The notes: generated by a model not told the origin, from the letters alone. A DNA stretch of 64,000 nt from Blattabacterium sp. (Cryptocercus kyebangensis) (GCF_003226855.1 NZ_CP029820.1:569688-633687), one strand, 5' to 3'. Shown: positions 37,485 through 47,768, counted from the first letter of the stretch. Numbers and translations are program-made.

Positions 37485-38954
37485 CTATTTTAGTTTAGAA
37501 AAAAAATTATTTTTTTCGAATAAAAAAACAATAATTATATATAAAAATTGTAAAAAAAAGTGAATTTCTATCCTATTTTTATGATTAATTATATATGAAA
37601 CTAGGAAAAAAGCAAATAATAAATGAAGGATAATATTCCACGTTTTTTTATAGAATTTAAGAAAATTTTTTTTACCCCAAAAATATAGAACTAATACCAT
37701 ACTTCCATAAGAAGTTATAGTTCCCCAAGCAGGTATCATAAAACTGCTATTAGGAATTAATATAAATGCTATATTGAATAAAATTGTAATAAAAACACCT
37801 ATTAAGGATATATAAGTTCCAATAATAGGTTTATCTATAATTTTATAAAAAATGGATAAATTTGTATAGATTCCTAAAAATAAATTTCCCATCATTACTA
37901 TTGGAATAATAGATATTGCAATATGATATTTTTTATCGATTAAAAAATCTATGAGAATGGAAATATTCCCACATATTAATACGTAAAATATTAAACCAAG
38001 TATAATAAATATATAAATAATCTCTTCGTAATAATATTTTGCATCAGCATCTTCAGATTTTTTAAAAAAAAAAGGTTCAATTCCTAATCTAAATGCACGA
38101 ATGTATAAACTCATAAAAGATGCGATTTTATAACAAGCGGAATAAGCCCCGTTTATTTCATCGGAAAGCCATCTTTTAATTAATATTTTATCAAGATTTT
38201 CATTAATAGAAAAAGCCATAGTTCCAAGCATAATAGGAATTCCATAATTTAACATTTCTTTAGCTAGAATTTTATTAAACTTTTTTATGGTTACTTTCCT
38301 TAAAAGAATAGGAATAATTAAAATAAAATTGCTTAAAGAAGCAATCATATTTGCAAAAAATATATATCCTATTTTATCTGTAAAAGAATTAATCCATTCA
38401 AAAATGTAAGAATAGGATTCTGGGATAAAAGGTGTTTGTTTTAATGGTGTATAAAAAGAAAACATATATATTATAAAAATAGATTGTACTAATATGTTTA
38501 TAACATTTATAGTAGTATATCTTAAAGCCATTTCATGAGCACGAATCCAAGCCATAGGTAGAATGCAAATAGTATCAAAAAATATAATTATAAAAAACAT
38601 GAAAAAATATTCTGGATGATTTTTATATCCAGCAATAGAAACTAAGTATTTTATTGAATTTATAGAAAATATTAAAAATAAAGATGTTATAAAAAATTGT
38701 ATAATAACTATTGTTGAAAAAATAACTTCCTTGTTGTGATTTTTTTTAGATAAAAATCTAAAATAAGTATTTTCTAATCCAAAAGAAAGGAACCCTATAA
38801 CTAAAAAGGATAACGCATACATATCTGTATAAAGAGAAAACTCTTCTCTTTTTAAAGATTTAGTAAAAAATTTTAGAAAAGCATAATTAATAATCTTTGG
38901 GAAAAGGAATCCTATAGAATAGATTATGGTTTGAATCAATAATTTTTTGTACAC
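37485..38954 (-). CDS. Polysaccharide flippase-like membrane protein (Wzx/MATE family)
   Basis: This 489-residue protein has about twelve to fourteen transmembrane helices and resembles lipopolysaccharide or oligosaccharide flippases of the MVF/MATE superfamily. Typical elements are the N-terminal TIIYSIGFLFPKIINYAFL helix region, the loop GLENTYFRFLSKK and GIPIMLGTMAFSINENLDK. The start is a GTG at 38954. It is divergent from clpP and heads the long minus-strand series. The substrate is unknown; the sugar nucleotidyltransferase two genes on fits a polysaccharide role, by inference. Confidence 0.82.
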   Translation of the reverse strand: MYKKLLIQTIIYSIGFLFPKIINYAFLKFFTKSLKREEFSLYTDMYALSFLVIGFLSFGLENTYFRFLSKKNHNKEVIFSTIVIIQFFITSLFLIFSINSIKYLVSIAGYKNHPEYFFMFFIIIFFDTICILPMAWIRAHEMALRYTTINVINILVQSIFIIYMFSFYTPLKQTPFIPESYSYIFEWINSFTDKIGYIFFANMIASLSNFILIIPILLRKVTIKKFNKILAKEMLNYGIPIMLGTMAFSINENLDKILIKRWLSDEINGAYSACYKIASFMSLYIRAFRLGIEPFFFKKSEDADAKYYYEEIIYIFIILGLIFYVLICGNISILIDFLIDKKYHIAISIIPIVMMGNLFLGIYTNLSIFYKIIDKPIIGTYISLIGVFITILFNIAFILIPNSSFMIPAWGTITSYGSMVLVLYFWGKKNFLKFYKKTWNIILHLLFAFFLVSYIINHKNRIEIHFFLQFLYIIIVFLFEKNNFFSKLK

Positions 38955-39043
38955 AAATTCAAAACTTTTTTATCAAAATTAAAGGACTTTCTAAGTTCTG
39001 CATTATTTTTTTTAATATATGGATAGATAATAGTAATTATGAT

Positions 39044-39051
39044 TAAATTTG
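39044..39051 (+). promoter_or_regulatory. Candidate Bacteroidetes -7 promoter element for clpP
   Basis: TAAATTTG matches the Bacteroidetes -7 consensus TAnnTTTG and ends 34 bases before the clpP ATG. No clear -33 TTTG is seen at the right distance, so support is limited to the -7 match and its position in a 131-base divergent gap. Confidence 0.35.
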
Positions 39052-39085
39052 ATAAAATATTATCCATATATATAAGTAAATAAAA

Positions 39086-39763
39086 ATGAATTATCATAAA
39101 AAAAATTCTGAAGAATTTGTGAGATTTGCTGTAAAAGATCAAAGGATAAATAGTTTATTTATAGATCAATATATTAAAATGATGACTCCTTATATTGTTG
39201 AAGAACGTAAATTAAATGTAGCTCAAATGGATGTTTTTTCTCGTTTAATGATGGATCGTGTGATTTTTTTAGGAACTCCTATAGAAGATCAAATAGCTAA
39301 TATAGTTCAGGCACAATTGTTATTTTTGCAATCGGTAGATACATCAAAAGATATACAAATCTATATTAACTCACCTGGAGGTGATGTTCATGCTGGATTA
39401 GGAATATATGATACAATGCAGATTATTGAACCAGATGTAGCTACTATTTGTACAGGAGTAGCTGCTTCTATGGCCGCTGTTTTACTTTGTTCTGGAGTTA
39501 AAAATAAAAGATCTGGATTGAAACATTCTAGAATTATGATTCATCAACCTATAGGAGGGACCCATGGACAAGCTTCAGATATTGAAATTACCGTTCGTGA
39601 AATTTTGAAATTAAAAAGGGAACTTTATGATATTATCTCCATACATTCAGGATCTCCAATTGAAAAAATTGAAAAAGATTCAGATAGAGATTATTGGATG
39701 ACTTCTGAAGAAGCTAAAGAATATGGGATGATCGACGAAGTACTAAAATCTAAAAAAATATAA
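39086..39763 (+). CDS. clpP: ATP-dependent Clp protease proteolytic subunit
   Basis: ClpP forms the barrel-shaped serine protease that works with ClpC (14736) or ClpX. The 225-residue protein has the catalytic Ser in GVAASMAAVLL, His in RIMIHQPIGG and Asp in DSDRDYWM, with the SPGGDVHAGLGIYD loop. It ends EYGMIDEVLKSKK. Length fits the Bacteroidetes form. It is a single gene, divergent from the flippase, followed by three tRNA genes on the opposite strand only nine bases away. Both halves of the ClpCP protease are in this window, but the ClpC partner lacks its N-terminal domain. Confidence 0.97.
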   Translation: MNYHKKNSEEFVRFAVKDQRINSLFIDQYIKMMTPYIVEERKLNVAQMDVFSRLMMDRVIFLGTPIEDQIANIVQAQLLFLQSVDTSKDIQIYINSPGGDVHAGLGIYDTMQIIEPDVATICTGVAASMAAVLLCSGVKNKRSGLKHSRIMIHQPIGGTHGQASDIEITVREILKLKRELYDIISIHSGSPIEKIEKDSDRDYWMTSEEAKEYGMIDEVLKSKKI

Positions 39764-39771
39764 TAAAAAAA

Positions 39772-39845
39772 TGATCACGACAGGATTCGAACCTGTGACC
39801 TACTGCTTAGAAGGCAGTTGCTCTATCCATTTGAGCTACGTGACC
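39772..39845 (-). tRNA. tRNA-Arg (anticodon TCT)
   Basis: On the minus strand the acceptor arms GGTCACG and CGTGATC pair with one G-T wobble. The D stem GCTC/GAGC, anticodon stem ACTGC/GCAGT with loop CTTCTAA, and T arm ACAGG-TTCGAAT-CCTGT are all intact. The anticodon is TCT. CCA is not encoded. It is the last of three tRNA genes on the minus strand. Confidence 0.95.
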
Positions 39846-39853
39846 CATAAGAA

Positions 39854-39928
39854 TCGGGGTAGCAGGATTTGAACCTACGATCTCCTGGTCCCAAACCAGG
39901 CGCGATTACCAAACTACGCCATACCCCG
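39854..39928 (-). tRNA. tRNA-Pro (anticodon TGG)
   Basis: The acceptor arms CGGGGTA and TACCCCG pair perfectly. The anticodon stem CCTGG/CCAGG encloses loop TTTGGGA, giving anticodon TGG. The T loop reads TTCAAAT. CCA is not encoded. It lies 8 bases from tRNA-Arg and 8 from tRNA-Ser, so the three are likely one transcript. Confidence 0.95.
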
Positions 39929-39936
39929 TTAAAAAG

Positions 39937-40024
39937 CGGAGAATGTGGGATTCGAACCCACGCGATATTTTTTTCATACCGACAGTTTAGCAAACTGTTC
40001 CGTTAACCACTCCGGCAACTCTCC
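39937..40024 (-). tRNA. tRNA-Ser (anticodon GCT)
   Basis: The acceptor arms GGAGAGT and ATTCTCC pair with one wobble. The anticodon stem ACAGT/ACTGT has loop TTGCTAA, giving anticodon GCT. A long variable arm (CGGTATG...ATATCG) identifies a class II serine tRNA of 88 bases. CCA is not encoded. It follows the HD phosphodiesterase gene by 49 bases. Confidence 0.95.
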
Positions 40025-40073
40025 TTGTATATGTATATATACAAATCTAAAGTAGATCTATTAAATAAACAAA

Positions 40074-41648
40074 TTAAATAGGGTATTCAATTCTAGTATG
40101 ATAAATATTTATTAATTTTTTTTTAAGAACTTTTTTTATTTTTTCTATTTCTTTTAAAGTAATATTTGCATTAGAAAATTGATTTTCTTTTTTTTGTTTA
40201 TTAATAATATTTTCTACTACATTTTCTAGATCTTTGTTAGATGGATTTTTTATACTTTTGGAAGCGGCCTCTACAGAATCACAAATCATAACAATAGCGG
40301 TTTCTTTAGAAAATGGTTTAGGTCCAGAATATTGAAATTCTTTTTCATCTACTATTATATTTGGATATATTTTTTTTTGTTTTTCATAAAAAAAATGAAC
40401 AATACGATTTCCATGATGTGTTCGTATAAAATCCATAATGAGATTAGGCAATTGATATTTTTTAGCTAATTCAATTCCAATTGGGACATGGTCCAAAATA
40501 ATTTTAGCACTTTCTTTTGGACTTATATTTTCGTGAGGATTAAGTATGTTATACTGATTTTCAGTAAAAAATATAGAATTTTTAATTTTTCCAATATCAT
40601 GATAAATAGCTCCTATTCTTACTAACAAAGAGTTAGCACCAATAGAAACGGCCGCTTCTTCTGCTATATTTGCTACAGTTAAAACATGTTGTAAAGTTCC
40701 TGGAGCTTTTTGAGATAGTAATCTTAGTATTGGGGTATTTATATCGGAAAATTCTAATAATGAAATATCTGAAGTAATATTTAACAATTTTTCAAAAAAA
40801 AATATTAATGGATGAACAAATAAAGTTAATATCCCACTAAAAAAAAATAGAGAAAAAGTATATAAGGAAATATTTTCTAAGGATCCTTTACGAATTAAAG
40901 TGAGTGAGCAAAAAGTAATGATATAAGTAATAGTTATTTTCCCTACTGAAAAAAATAAATAAGTTACCTTATAAAGGTTCTTTCTTGTTAGCATTACTAA
41001 AAAACCTGTAATAACCTGAAGAAAAATAAATTCGGAGCTATTTGGTGTAATTAAAGATAATAATAAAATTGTTATTAAATGGATAAGAAGACTTAAATTT
41101 ATATTAAAAAAGGCACGAATACTTATAGGAAAAATACAAAATGGAATTAAATATAATGTTTTAGAATGATATATTATAGTTAAGATTGTTATTAAAGATA
41201 TCAACAAGATATTGATTATTAAGAAATTTATTTTTCTATTATTTTTAAATATTTTGCTTTGGAAATAAAAAAGATATAATATCTTCAATATTATGCTTAT
41301 CATTAAAAAATATCCTATAATTAAACCATAATACTTTTTTTTATTCCATATTCTAGATTCATTTTCGTTCTTAAAAAAAGAACATGTTCGAAATTTATAT
41401 TCATCTATAATATTATTCTTTTTCCCTTTTTCAATAAAATGTTTAGTTTTAGTAATAGATTTTGTTTTTTCATATAAAAAATTTTTTTTAGAATCTTTTT
41501 TATATGAAACTGGGATATAGTATTCAAAAATGAATACTATATCTTTTTTTGGAAAAAAAAAGGTCAAGGCTAAGATAGAAATAAGTAAGATCAAAATCTT
41601 ATCTGTAATATTTTTATATAAATCAATCCTTAATAATAATTTAGACAT
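40074..41648 (-). CDS. pgpH: HD-domain membrane phosphodiesterase (PgpH/7TMR-HD family), shortened
   Basis: PgpH-type proteins hydrolyse cyclic di-AMP. The protein has an N-terminal transmembrane helix, a reduced extracytoplasmic segment, a multi-helix membrane domain and a C-terminal HD domain. The HD domain has HVLTVANIAEEAA, IGAIYHDIGKI, LDHVPIGIELAKKY and the later IRTHHGN, so the metal site is intact. At 524 residues it is clearly shorter than the roughly 680-700 usual in Flavobacteriia; the missing part falls in the extracytoplasmic 7TMR-HDED domain. No cyclic di-AMP synthase (dacA) is in the window, so the substrate is inferred. It lies downstream of the Lrp-type regulator. Confidence 0.83.
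   Translation of the reverse strand: MSKLLLRIDLYKNITDKILILLISILALTFFFPKKDIVFIFEYYIPVSYKKDSKKNFLYEKTKSITKTKHFIEKGKKNNIIDEYKFRTCSFFKNENESRIWNKKKYYGLIIGYFLMISIILKILYLFYFQSKIFKNNRKINFLIINILLISLITILTIIYHSKTLYLIPFCIFPISIRAFFNINLSLLIHLITILLLSLITPNSSEFIFLQVITGFLVMLTRKNLYKVTYLFFSVGKITITYIITFCSLTLIRKGSLENISLYTFSLFFFSGILTLFVHPLIFFFEKLLNITSDISLLEFSDINTPILRLLSQKAPGTLQHVLTVANIAEEAAVSIGANSLLVRIGAIYHDIGKIKNSIFFTENQYNILNPHENISPKESAKIILDHVPIGIELAKKYQLPNLIMDFIRTHHGNRIVHFFYEKQKKIYPNIIVDEKEFQYSGPKPFSKETAIVMICDSVEAASKSIKNPSNKDLENVVENIINKQKKENQFSNANITLKEIEKIKKVLKKKLINIYHTRIEYPI
41468..41542. repeat. Two successive inverted repeats inside the pgpH coding region
   Basis: The first pair has 14-base arms at 41468-41481 and 41496-41509. 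The second has 12-base arms at 41515-41526 and 41531-41542 around an AAAA loop. Both are perfect and lie in the poorly conserved extracytoplasmic part of pgpH. Each has almost no GC, so chance contributes. Confidence 0.6.
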
Positions 41649-41748
41649 TCCCTTAATAAAAAATTGAAACTATGCAATTTTTTGGAAGGATAAATATTTT
41701 CTTAGAAAATTTAAAAAAAGGATAAAAAAAATTGGACAATCTTAAAAA

Positions 41749-42252
41749 TTAAGAAGATTTATATTGTTTCAATATATTAGAAAGCAATCTATTTTCATCA
41801 TTAATACTTTCTTCTAAACAAATTGTAGATTCTGTTCTAAGAACTCCTTTAATTTCTCCAATTTTAGAAATAACATCTCTAGCATCTGAAGGATCTCTAG
41901 CGATAATTCTACAAAAAAGATTATATTTACCGGAAGTTATATATAATTGTACAATATTTGGAATTTTTTTTAATTTTTCTTTGACTAATTTTGATTCACG
42001 AGAATCAGATAATATTCCTACAAAAGCTATTAGATTAAAACCTAGTGATTCATATCCTATTATTAATGTACTTCCTTTTATAATACCAGCTTCTTCTAAT
42101 TTTTTTACTCTTACATGAATAGTTCCAACAGATAAAGGTTTAATTTCTTTACTTATTTTTTTACTTATTTCAGTATATGGAGTTCTAGCATTTAGATTCA
42201 GATTTCTGACAATAGTATTATCTATTTCATCTGTATTATATCTTGGAATCAT
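41749..42252 (-). CDS. Lrp/AsnC family transcriptional regulator
   Basis: This is a feast/famine-type DNA-binding regulator. The ATG at 42252 (MIPRYNTDEID) gives 167 residues and matches the family start; the longer frame to 42297 does not. The N-terminal helix-turn-helix covers DNTIVRNLNLNARTPYTEI through GTIHVRVKKLEEAGII, and the C-terminal RAM domain binds amino acids and makes octamers (LIAFVGILSD, ITSGKYNLFCRI). It is one of few transcription factors in the window. It lies between tamB and pgpH. Its targets are unknown; amino-acid metabolism genes such as gcvP are possible by family analogy only. Confidence 0.92.
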   Translation of the reverse strand: MIPRYNTDEIDNTIVRNLNLNARTPYTEISKKISKEIKPLSVGTIHVRVKKLEEAGIIKGSTLIIGYESLGFNLIAFVGILSDSRESKLVKEKLKKIPNIVQLYITSGKYNLFCRIIARDPSDARDVISKIGEIKGVLRTESTICLEESINDENRLLSNILKQYKSS

Positions 42253-42329
42253 TATTATATATATTTTTTTTTCGTATAAAAGTATTAAAAACACCAAGAT
42301 ACAAAACTTTCTTTTTAAGATTTATTTCC

Positions 42330-45300
42330 TTATTTTTCAATATATTTTTTATTATTTTTGTATAATTTTTTTTTATGGAAAAAAAATTCATAAATTTTTT
42401 TCCATAAATCATCTGATGAAATTTTGTAAACAATTCCACTTCCATAAAGTGGATAAATATCATGATTTATGGTATTTTTTTTCTTAGAAAGAAGAAAGTT
42501 ATCATTTGGACGAGAAAAAATGGTGAATTTTAAGTGGCTATTTTTAGTACTATGGAGATCTAAATCTAATTGAATTTCTCCTATACTAAATAGACTTCTT
42601 TTTTCTTTTTTCATTTTTTTTAGAAGTAATTCTATATTACTTCTTATAGAAATACGATCATTAATCTCATAATATATTGAAGAAAGTAGACTTCTATATT
42701 TGTTTTTTTCTCTTTTTTTTATAAAATCGAAATTAACGTTCAATGATGGATTACTTTCTGAAAGTAGATTTCCTATCTGTTTTAAAAAAAAGTCATAAAT
42801 AAAAGAGGATAAAAAATTTTTTTTTAGAAAATCTTTTAAAAAGAATTTTCCTAAGGTTAAAATAGAAAAAAATTGAATATTTTTTTCTTCATAAGAATTT
42901 AATTTTTTGAATAATTTTTTTTGGATTTCTTCATTACTATTTGGAAATAGAATATCTAGATTTAGATTAGGTTTTTTTATGTCTCCATAAATATTCATTT
43001 TTAATTTTGTAAATATTATGGGATTATAAGTACTTGAATGATTTTGGATATCTAAATAATCTATTACATTAGATACATATCTTGTATAATATGCTATCAA
43101 ATTAATATTTGAGTGATCGAAATTATTTGTCCAAGTAATCAATCCACCTGATTTTATTTTAAATCTCTTTTTTAATTTAAAAATTGGAATTTTTTTTTGA
43201 TTGGAAAAATGATAAAATCCATCTATTACAAAATATTTTCCACTGGTTTGGATATTTGTATCTGGATCTTTTTTTAAAAATAAAGAACCTTTTCCTTTTA
43301 GTTCTATAAAATTTTCCAAATTATTATCTAATAATATTGAAACTTTGGTATTCTTATTTATAGATGTTTTTATATTTAAAGAGAAAAAATTTTCTTTATT
43401 ATCATTTTCTATTTTTTTTATTTCATTTTTTTGGATATCATTTTTATTAAAATGTTTATTATTAGGACTTACAAAGTCAATAAAATTATTTTTTTTATAT
43501 TTTAATCCTTTTGGGTTGATATATAAATGAGAAGAACTTAAAATATTTCCTTTTTTCATGTAAATTTTTACACTTTTATCTTTTTTTATTATTTTAATTT
43601 TTCCATTAGAAAAAATTTTTCCAAAGAAAAAGGTATTACGTTTTTTATTTGTATTTAAAACAAGTAAATTTTTTGTATTTATAGATAAATTTAAATTCCA
43701 TTGAAAAAAATTATTATGTAATAGATGCCCATTTATATAACCTTTTGTATGGTATTTTGTATCTATAAAAGAAGATGGATTTAAAATAAAAGAATTATGA
43801 ATAAGATCTATATAAGTTGTATTTATCATTTCATAATCTGTATTTATGGAATTTATTTTTATTCCAAATTTTTTAATTTCTAATTTTCCAAAATAATGAA
43901 GATTATCTAAGGATCCTTTAATTTGAATATTCCCTACAATAATTCCTCTTGCTTCACTATTAATTTTTTTCCAAAAAAAGGAAACATCTCTAATATTAAA
44001 ATTATGAATATTTACATTTAAATCAAGATTTAATTTTTTTTGTAATTCACTATTAATATTTCCAGATAAAAATAAAATTTCAGAAGATCCTTTTTTCAAA
44101 ATTCCATTTATTTTATAATTTTTCTTATCTGGAAAAGAGTAAATATAAAAATCTCCAAGAACTTTTTTTTCAATTAAAATATTGTTAATTTTTATATTTA
44201 TTTTATTAAGTTCAATTTTATTTTTTCCTATTTGTAAAATACAAAAACCGTTTGTAGTACCATCAATCATTATATTTTTTCTTGGAATTATTCTTTTTAA
44301 TTCTATATTTTTTAGTATAAATTGGAATTTATTATAATTATTTTCAATAAAATAGGAATTTATAACAATTATTTTTTTTTCTTTTTCTTTTAAAGTTGAA
44401 GATAATACAAGATTATTAATGGTAAACCTCCGATTTAATAAGTCTATTTTTATTTTTCCAATATTATTATTCATATGATTAATAATGAACCAATCATATC
44501 CATTTATATTTAGTTTAGAAGAAAGAATAAAAAAAATAAGAAAATTATTTTCCTTACATTTTTTATATGGATCATTAATTTTTTGAAAAATTAAATTAAA
44601 GGTTTGTTTTTTTACTTCTTTTTTTTGGAAATTGAAAAAAAAATTGGAATAAATAAATAGAGAGTGATCTCTATCTAAAATAGATAGATCTATATTTTTA
44701 AATATAAAATTTTTAAAAAACATCTTTTCAAGAGATAGTTTTATTTTTTCTCTTAAAAAAGAATTTACCTTAATAGAAATATTTTTTATAAAAATTTCAT
44801 TTAATTGAAATTTTTTGGTAAAAAAACTAATTTTTAGTTTCCTATTTTTTAATAGTCCTGATAATTGAATATTATCAGATTGTATTTTCATTTTTCTTTG
44901 TTGATTAAAAAATTTGTAAAAAGATTTATTAATTAATAAATTAAAATAAGCATTTTGTTTTTCTAAATAATTATTTTCTATTTTTTTCTTTGTTATTAAA
45001 CAATATAACTCATCCTTTAATGATTTTAATAAATTATTCCATCCAAAATGCCCATAAATATGACCGATAATTATATCGGATATATTTATGGACATTTTTT
45101 TAAAAAATTTATTTTCATGTGAAAATATTTTTATAAAAAATCTATTTTCATTTTTATATTTAGCTATATTTATAGAAAATTCTTGAAAATATGAATTTTC
45201 TTTTCTATTAAAATTTATTTTTGATTCATAATTAGAAAAAAATAAAGTAGTAAAAAAGTTGTGAAAATCATTTTTAACATTCTTTTTCAAAAAAAAATTG

Positions 45301-46698
45301 TTATAAATTCCTTTAAATTTAAAAATCCATAAATCTGATGGAAAACTACTAAAAAATGATATTTTTGGTAGTTTTAATAAAAAAATATTTTTTTTTTCTG
45401 TTAAAATTTTTCCTGTATACTGTATATTTTTATCGTTAATACTAATACCAGTATATATATTTGCTCTAATATTATTATATTGAATATGTCCATTTAGTTT
45501 TAAAAACCTTTTTTTTATAAGTATATTTCCTCTATAAATACAACTTTTAGAATAATTTTTTATAAAATTAAATTTTGAATGAAAATTTGATAAAATGAAT
45601 TTTTGTATTTCATGAGGTGAAATTTTAAGAATGGTTTTTAAAAATTGAATTTCTTTCCATTTATTTCTAAAATAGAAAATATTAATTTTTTCTGAAAAAA
45701 TCTTATTTCCATAAACATTTTTTATCAAAATTTTAGAAAAAAAAAGTTTTTTATTTAACTTACCATTTATAATACCTTGAATGAAAAACATAGAATTGGA
45801 AGACCATTTTTTAGTAGAAAAAAATAGTTCCATTAAATCTATCCCTAATTTAGATCCTTCAAAAATTTCCCCTTGTATATTTCTATTTTTTTCGTAAAAA
45901 AACGGATTTTCGTATTCACTATAGAATAGAAATTTTCCTTTCAGAAAACTATTATTTGTTTTTATAAAAAAATTATGAATTTTTAATTTCGAAGGATGAT
46001 ATGTAAAACGGCAGAAAAAATTTTTAATTCTATAATTTTTTCTTTTTATCCATCCATTTAATTTTAAAAAAAATATGGTGGCTTTTATTTTATTATCAAT
46101 TTTAATATCCTTTATATAAGTAGAAAAATTATTTCTATAATTTTTTTTAGAATTTATATTTTCGTATGTTAAACAAGCGTTTTTTACTTTCAAATTAGAA
46201 CAAGTAATAATTCCAATAGGATTTTTACTCAAATTCTTTTTTATTATAAATTCTTTTAATAGATAAAATAAATTATTTTCTTTTTCCTTAAAGTATTTTT
46301 TAACAAATATTTTTGGATTATCAATAATTAAATTTCCTATATCTAAATATTTTGAATTGATTAAAATATATTGAAATAAATTATTAATAGAAATTTTACA
46401 TTTGGAAAAATGAATAAAAGAAAATTCGTGATGATCTATGATACTTACATCATGTAAATAAAATTCTTTTTTAAGAATATTAAAAGTTATATTTTTTACA
46501 TAAATTTTTTTACTACCAATATTCTCCTTTACTTTTTCCAAAAAAAAAAGAAACTATTTTTTCTTGTATTTTCTTTTTTTGATAATAAATAGTATAAATA
46601 GTATAAAATATTCCTATTATAAAAAAAAGTACTATTATACAGAATAAAAATATTTTTTTATTTTGAAAAATAAATTTTTTTTTAAAAAAATTATTCAT
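42330..46698 (-). CDS. tamB: TamB-like outer-membrane assembly protein, frameshifted near the N-terminus
   Basis: TamB-family (AsmA-like, DUF490) proteins span the periplasm and move lipid or help assemble outer-membrane proteins. The main frame encodes 1403 residues, mostly beta-strand-rich repeats, with the DUF490 domain in the last third. A separate frame at 46513-46698 encodes the missing start: MNNFFKKKFIFQ and a transmembrane anchor, then QEKIVSFFF. The frames meet at ten T bases (minus strand; 46540-46549). Nine T bases would read SFFLEKVKENIG continuously and give about 1455 residues. The main frame alone would have only a TTG start and no membrane anchor. Divergence from tsaD, 32 bases away, is the common flavobacterial arrangement. 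Confidence 0.8.
46540..46549 (-). repeat. T10 (A10 on plus strand) homopolymer at the tamB frame switch
   Basis: Ten A bases on the plus strand, ten T on the coding strand, mark the point where the TamB anchor frame and the main frame meet. Removing one base joins them. Confidence 0.8.
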
Positions 46699-46730
46699 TT
46701 CTTATTCTTAAAGATATTGTTATTTTTTTT

Positions 46731-47762
46731 ATGAAAAAAAAACTTATTATTATTGGAATAGAGTCCACATGTGATGATACCGCTGTTTCTATAATTAATA
46801 ATAGAGAAGTGTTATCTAATGTTATCATACGTCAAAAAATTCATAAAAAATATGGAGGGGTAGTTCCTGAATTAGCTTCAAGATTTCATGATAAAAATCT
46901 TATTTTAGCTGTAAATAAAGCTATATCCTTATCAAGGATAGATAGATATGAAATTGATGCTGTATCTTTTTCTTTAGGTCCAGGACTAATAGGATCTTTA
47001 TTAGTAGGTTCTTCTTTTGCGAAATCTTTTTCAATGGGATTAAAAATTCCTCTACTAACTGTAAATCATGTACAAGCACATATTCTTGTCCATTTTATAC
47101 AAAATTCGAATATCAATAATTCTTTTCCAAAATTTCCTTTTTTATGTTTAATGATTAGCGGTGGACATACCCAAATAATAAAAGTAAATGATTTTTTTAA
47201 AATGGAAATACTAGGATCTACCTTAGACGATTCTGTAGGAGATGCTTTTGATAAGATAGCTAGAATGTTTGGTCTCTATTATCCTGGAGGTCCTCTATTA
47301 GATCATTTTTCTAAAAGTGGATGTTCCAAAAAATTTATTTTCTCAAAACCATCCGTGAATGAATTAGATTTTAGTTTTAGTGGATTTAAAAGCCATATTT
47401 TACAATTTGTCAAGAATAAATCAAAAAAGGATTCCCTTTTCATTAAAAAAAATTTAGCAGATTTATGTGCTTCTGTGCAAAAAACTATATCAGAAATACT
47501 TTTGGAAAAAATACAGAAAGCTACTATAAAGACCGGAATTTTCAGAGTTGTTTTAGCAGGAGGAGTTTCCGCTAATAATGAAATTAGACGTGATTTTCTC
47601 CTTTTTGCAAAAAAAAATAAAAAATGGGAAATTTTTATTCCAAAAAAAAAATATGCAACAGATAATGGAGCTATGATAGCTATAACAGGACTACTTAAAT
47701 ACAAAAAAAATTTTTTTGATTCTATAAATGTTACTCCATATTCAAAATTTAAAAAATTCTAA
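46731..47762 (+). CDS. tsaD: tRNA N6-adenosine threonylcarbamoyltransferase
   Basis: TsaD transfers the threonylcarbamoyl group to A37 of ANN-reading tRNAs, an essential modification. The 343-residue protein has the ASKHA fold: IGIESTCDDTAVS at the N-terminus, metal ligands in VNHVQAHI, LMISGGHTQI, DSVGDAFDKIARMFGL and LAGGVSANNEIR, with the last Asp in ATDNGAMIA. Length and motifs are normal. The ATG at 46731 is followed directly by an A-rich run. It is divergent from tamB and convergent with gcvP, six bases away. Confidence 0.97.
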   Translation: MKKKLIIIGIESTCDDTAVSIINNREVLSNVIIRQKIHKKYGGVVPELASRFHDKNLILAVNKAISLSRIDRYEIDAVSFSLGPGLIGSLLVGSSFAKSFSMGLKIPLLTVNHVQAHILVHFIQNSNINNSFPKFPFLCLMISGGHTQIIKVNDFFKMEILGSTLDDSVGDAFDKIARMFGLYYPGGPLLDHFSKSGCSKKFIFSKPSVNELDFSFSGFKSHILQFVKNKSKKDSLFIKKNLADLCASVQKTISEILLEKIQKATIKTGIFRVVLAGGVSANNEIRRDFLLFAKKNKKWEIFIPKKKYATDNGAMIAITGLLKYKKNFFDSINVTPYSKFKKF

Positions 47763-47768
47763 AATATT

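Noticed and set aside
38936..39142. A 68-codon minus-strand frame between the flippase and clpP
   Set aside because: It overlaps both gene starts and the clpP promoter region and has no recognisable family.
42236..42463. A 75-codon minus-strand frame at the tamB end
   Set aside because: It overlaps the tamB 3' end and the Lrp-type start in another frame and looks like antisense or shifted coding sequence, not a gene.
46580..46610. Short tandem repeat of a TAGTATAAA-like unit
   Set aside because: It encodes the YTIYTIYY part of the TamB anchor, has only about two units, and is explained by coding sequence.
47303..47704. A 133-codon open frame opposite tsaD
   Set aside because: TsaD is intact on the other strand; the frame is Lys/Phe/Leu-rich antisense sequence without a family.
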